Shown: positions 6,891-8,624 of the stretch, piece by piece
Layout of the letters: every line of letters starts with the position of its first letter
How positions within the stretch are numbered: the first letter of the stretch is position 1
Source of the DNA: JBLHKE01 sp047619485
Lineage (GTDB): Bacteria; Verrucomicrobiota; Verrucomicrobiia; Verrucomicrobiales; DEV007
Reading direction: 5' to 3'
DNA length: 8,624 nt
Assembly: GCA_047619485.1 (NCBI GenBank)
Contig: JBLHKE010000313.1
Coordinates: forward strand, 1 to 8,624
Position numbers and translations under genes: made by a program
The notes under the pieces: model-generated
What the model saw: the letters and a program-made list of their open reading frames with translations, nothing else
Database searches by the model: none
Told to the model about the DNA's origin: nothing

Positions 6891-8027
6891 ATGAACCGCC
6901 GATACCTAACCATTACTCTGTGGCTCTTTGCTACAACTGCCAACGCAGACCAAGTCCAACTGCGCGTTGGCCACGCCCACAAGCCGGCCGAGGCCAAACA
7001 GGAACTCGCACGGACTAAAGACTCGATCCCTGACCTCGATAGCTGGAAGATGCGCCGTGCGAAAATCCGCGCTGGAATTCTTGCTGGGGTTGGTTTGAGC
7101 AAGTTGCCGGAGCGCACGCAGCTCAATCCGCGCTATTTGAAGAAGCGCACGCACCCGGGCTACACGGCGGAGAACGTCGCAATCGAGAGCTCACCGGGAT
7201 TTTTTGTGACGGGCACTTTGTATCGACCTACGGATTTCAACGGTTCGCTAGCTGGCATCCTTTGCCCGCATGGTCATGGTGGGCGTTTCAATGAGGCGCG
7301 GCAGTCGCGCTGCGCGGTTCTGGCGAAGATGGGGGCGGCGGTTTTTCAGTATGACATGATCGGCTATGGCGATTCCAAGGAGGTCGGCTGGGATCACCGC
7401 AAGACGCCGGAGATCTTGCGGCTGCAGACTTGGAACAGCATGCGCGCGCTGGATTTTTTGCTGACGCTACCGGGAGTCGACGCCGGGCGAATCGGCATGA
7501 CCGGATGTTCTGGCGGTGGCACGCAGACCTTTGTGCTGGCGGCGGTGGATGAGCGGGTGGCGGTCTCGGTGCCGGTCTGCCAGGTGTCGGCACATTTTTT
7601 TGGCGGTTGTGTTTGCGAGAGTGGGATGCCGATCCACTGGGGGCCGGATCACAAGACGAACAATGTTGAGATCGCCGCGTTAGCAGCGCCGCGTCCACAG
7701 CTTCTCATCTCCAATGGCAGCGACTGGACTGCGAACACGCCGGAGGTCGAGTTTCCATTTGTGCAGCATGTTTACGGGCTCTACGACAAAACCGGTTTCG
7801 TCAAGAACGCGCACTTTGCTAAGGAGAAGCACGATTACGGAGTCTCGAAGCGCATGGCGGCGTATCCGTTCTTGGCTGAGCATCTCAAGCTCGATCTGGG
7901 GCGGGTGAAAGATGCTGAGGGGAAGATCGACGAGTCGTTTGTAGTGGTTGAGACACAGCAGCAGATGATGGTGTTTGACGGGAAGTATCCGGAGAATGCT
8001 GTGAAGCCGAATACGCGGCTGCCTTAG
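6891..8027 (+). CDS. Secreted alpha/beta hydrolase, acetyl-esterase-like (abhydrolase_7/AXE1 type)
   Basis: This is a 378-residue serine hydrolase, likely an acetyl or carbohydrate esterase acting outside the cytoplasm. The ATG at 6891 gives a short signal peptide (MNRRYLTITLWLFATTANA) and has AGGAA just upstream, though very close; an ATG at 6873 would add six residues and a poorer signal. Visible motifs: His-Gly-His-Gly-Gly (127-131) as probable oxyanion region; the nucleophile elbow Gly-Cys-Ser-Gly-Gly with Ser207; Asp278 in SNGSDWT; His314 in EKHDYG, completing a Ser-Asp-His triad. GGCVCESG with two close cysteines (around 241-247) is typical of this subfamily. Length matches the family. 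The substrate cannot be told from sequence; relatives deacetylate plant or algal polysaccharides. It is transcribed towards the convergent thioredoxin-like gene and has no operon partner in view. Confidence 0.85.
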   Translation: MNRRYLTITLWLFATTANADQVQLRVGHAHKPAEAKQELARTKDSIPDLDSWKMRRAKIRAGILAGVGLSKLPERTQLNPRYLKKRTHPGYTAENVAIESSPGFFVTGTLYRPTDFNGSLAGILCPHGHGGRFNEARQSRCAVLAKMGAAVFQYDMIGYGDSKEVGWDHRKTPEILRLQTWNSMRALDFLLTLPGVDAGRIGMTGCSGGGTQTFVLAAVDERVAVSVPVCQVSAHFFGGCVCESGMPIHWGPDHKTNNVEIAALAAPRPQLLISNGSDWTANTPEVEFPFVQHVYGLYDKTGFVKNAHFAKEKHDYGVSKRMAAYPFLAEHLKLDLGRVKDAEGKIDESFVVVETQQQMMVFDGKYPENAVKPNTRLP

Positions 8028-8145
8028 ATTGATTTTGATCAGCGTGGATTCACTGCCATTCGTCGCTGGGCTCTGTTCGGCATGATGCTTCATATAGATG
8101 GCATCGCCTTGCCACCGCCCGCGGATTTAGGAAACCGTAGCCGCT

Positions 8146-8624
8146 CTAGCTAGCCTTTTCGCTCGCCAACAGCTCCTTGAGTTTGGCCTTCACCGGCGCG
8201 CTACTCCCGACGCTCTTCGCTAGCACTTTCCCCTCGAAGTCGACCAGGTAGTAGGTCGGCCACGCACGCGGCCTGAGCTTCTTGAGAGGGCTGATGGCCA
8301 TGTGATCTTTTTGGGAAAGCACTGGCCATGGCATCTTTGTGGCGGAAGCCCATTTCGCGAGCGCCGGATCTGTTTCACCAGCCATGAGGACCAGTTCGAC
8401 CTTGCTGTTGTCCGCGATTTCTTCGTTGTAGTACCTCACCAACTGTGGGGCTGATCTCTTGCAGCTGCCTCACCATGAGGCGCTGTATGCTAGAAAATAG
8501 TATTCGGGTATTACCTCATCGAGTGGCGCGCTCGCCAGCTGATCCCCTGCGACCTTCTTGAGCTTGTCGGCGATGCCTTTGGGCACTGCCCCAGAACGAA
8601 ATTTGCTCGATCCCTCGATTGCTA
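8146..8624 (-). CDS. Thioredoxin-like protein with in-frame TGA at the catalytic Cys (candidate selenoprotein), 5' end outside window
   Basis: The minus-strand frame runs from the right edge to a TAG at 8148-8146 and is open for 158 codons apart from one TGA at 8472-8470. Upstream of the TGA it reads EVIPEYYFLAYSASW; downstream GSCKRSAPQLVRYYNEEIA. Together these match the active-site region of thioredoxin-like (thioredoxin_8/nucleoredoxin-type) proteins, usually SASWCxPC...LV.FYNE, with TGA at the first Cys. Later features fit the fold: VELVLMAGE strand, the WPTYYLVD cis-Pro segment, FEGKVLAK, and a C-terminal helix. The resolving Cys (codon 8463-8461) is the only Cys visible. The predicted active site is Trp-Sec-Gly-Ser-Cys. 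It is probably a redox or disulfide-handling protein; localisation cannot be judged because the N-terminus is missing. A start at TTG 8442 would discard the active site and is not credible. The alternative is a pseudogene with a Cys-to-stop mutation. Confidence 0.78.
8433..8451 (-). promoter_or_regulatory. Candidate bacterial SECIS stem-loop downstream of the TGA
   Basis: In mRNA sense, GCCCCAC (bases 19-25 after the TGA) pairs with GUGAGGU (31-37) through G-U, C-G, C-G, a C/A mismatch, C-G, A-U and C-G. The 5-base loop is AGUUG. The loop starts 26 bases after the TGA and has G at its second position; known bacterial SECIS elements have a guanine early in an apical loop roughly 16-37 bases after the UGA. 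The stem is short and imperfect, so this is suggestive only. Confidence 0.4.
8470..8472 (-). other. Putative selenocysteine codon (UGA)
   Basis: TGA lies in frame between TGG (Trp) and GGC-AGC-TGC (Gly-Ser-Cys), replacing the N-terminal Cys of a WCxxC motif. Homology-like sequence continues for about 50 codons before and 107 codons after it. Confidence 0.6.

Noticed and set aside
8028..8145. Possible bidirectional terminator between the convergent esterase and thioredoxin-like genes
   Set aside because: Only a 5-bp stem (GATGC 8084-8088 with GCATC 8101-8105) was found, with a long loop and no T-run.
8140..8442. Thioredoxin-like gene starting at TTG 8442 as an intact short protein
   Set aside because: This would lack the active site and first strand, and has no ribosome-binding site; homology-like sequence clearly continues upstream through the TGA.
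1..8624. CRISPR arrays, tRNA or rRNA genes
   Set aside because: No regularly spaced direct repeats and no cloverleaf or rRNA-like segments were seen on either strand.

Overview
The window looks like part of a chromosome from the Planctomycetota-Verrucomicrobiota side of the bacterial tree. GC content is moderate to high. It carries a paired DUF1552/DUF1592 exported module, a DUF1592 protein containing a LamG-like insert and two c-type haem motifs, an exported beta-propeller-like protein, a family-7-like acetyl-esterase hydrolase, and a thioredoxin of the 'SASWCxxC' type. This placement rests on gene content only.

Layout, left to right. Positions 1-544 hold no confident gene: there is a possible fragment of a minus-strand gene at the left edge and a 167-bp element with perfect 20-bp terminal inverted repeats (243-409), which resembles a MITE. 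Positions 545-4866 are a two-gene unit: a Tat-exported DUF1552 protein whose stop overlaps the start of a large Sec-exported multidomain DUF1592-type cytochrome. After a 128-bp gap with two hairpins comes an exported beta-propeller-like protein (4995-5963), followed four bases later by a small Trp-rich domain in another frame (5968-6306); these two may be a broken single gene. Positions 6307-6872 are mostly non-coding and contain a cluster of short CAATTTTCTAG-like repeats and inverted repeats. A secreted alpha/beta hydrolase follows (6891-8027). A convergent minus-strand thioredoxin-like gene runs off the right edge (8146-8624).

The most notable observation is in that last gene. The reading frame is thioredoxin-like on both sides of one in-frame TGA (8472-8470, minus strand). 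The TGA lies exactly where the first catalytic cysteine of the Trp-Cys-x-x-Cys motif belongs, giving Trp-TGA-Gly-Ser-Cys. A stem-loop with bacterial SECIS-like spacing lies just downstream. This suggests an unannotated selenocysteine thioredoxin (UxxC type); the main alternative is a nonsense mutation or sequencing error at that codon. Ordinary gene calling would truncate the protein and lose its active site.

Most products appear to act outside the cytoplasm (Tat or Sec signals, haem-binding motifs, esterase, propeller). The haem protein and DUF1552 partner probably work together, but their biochemical role is not known. All the main reading frames end in TAG.
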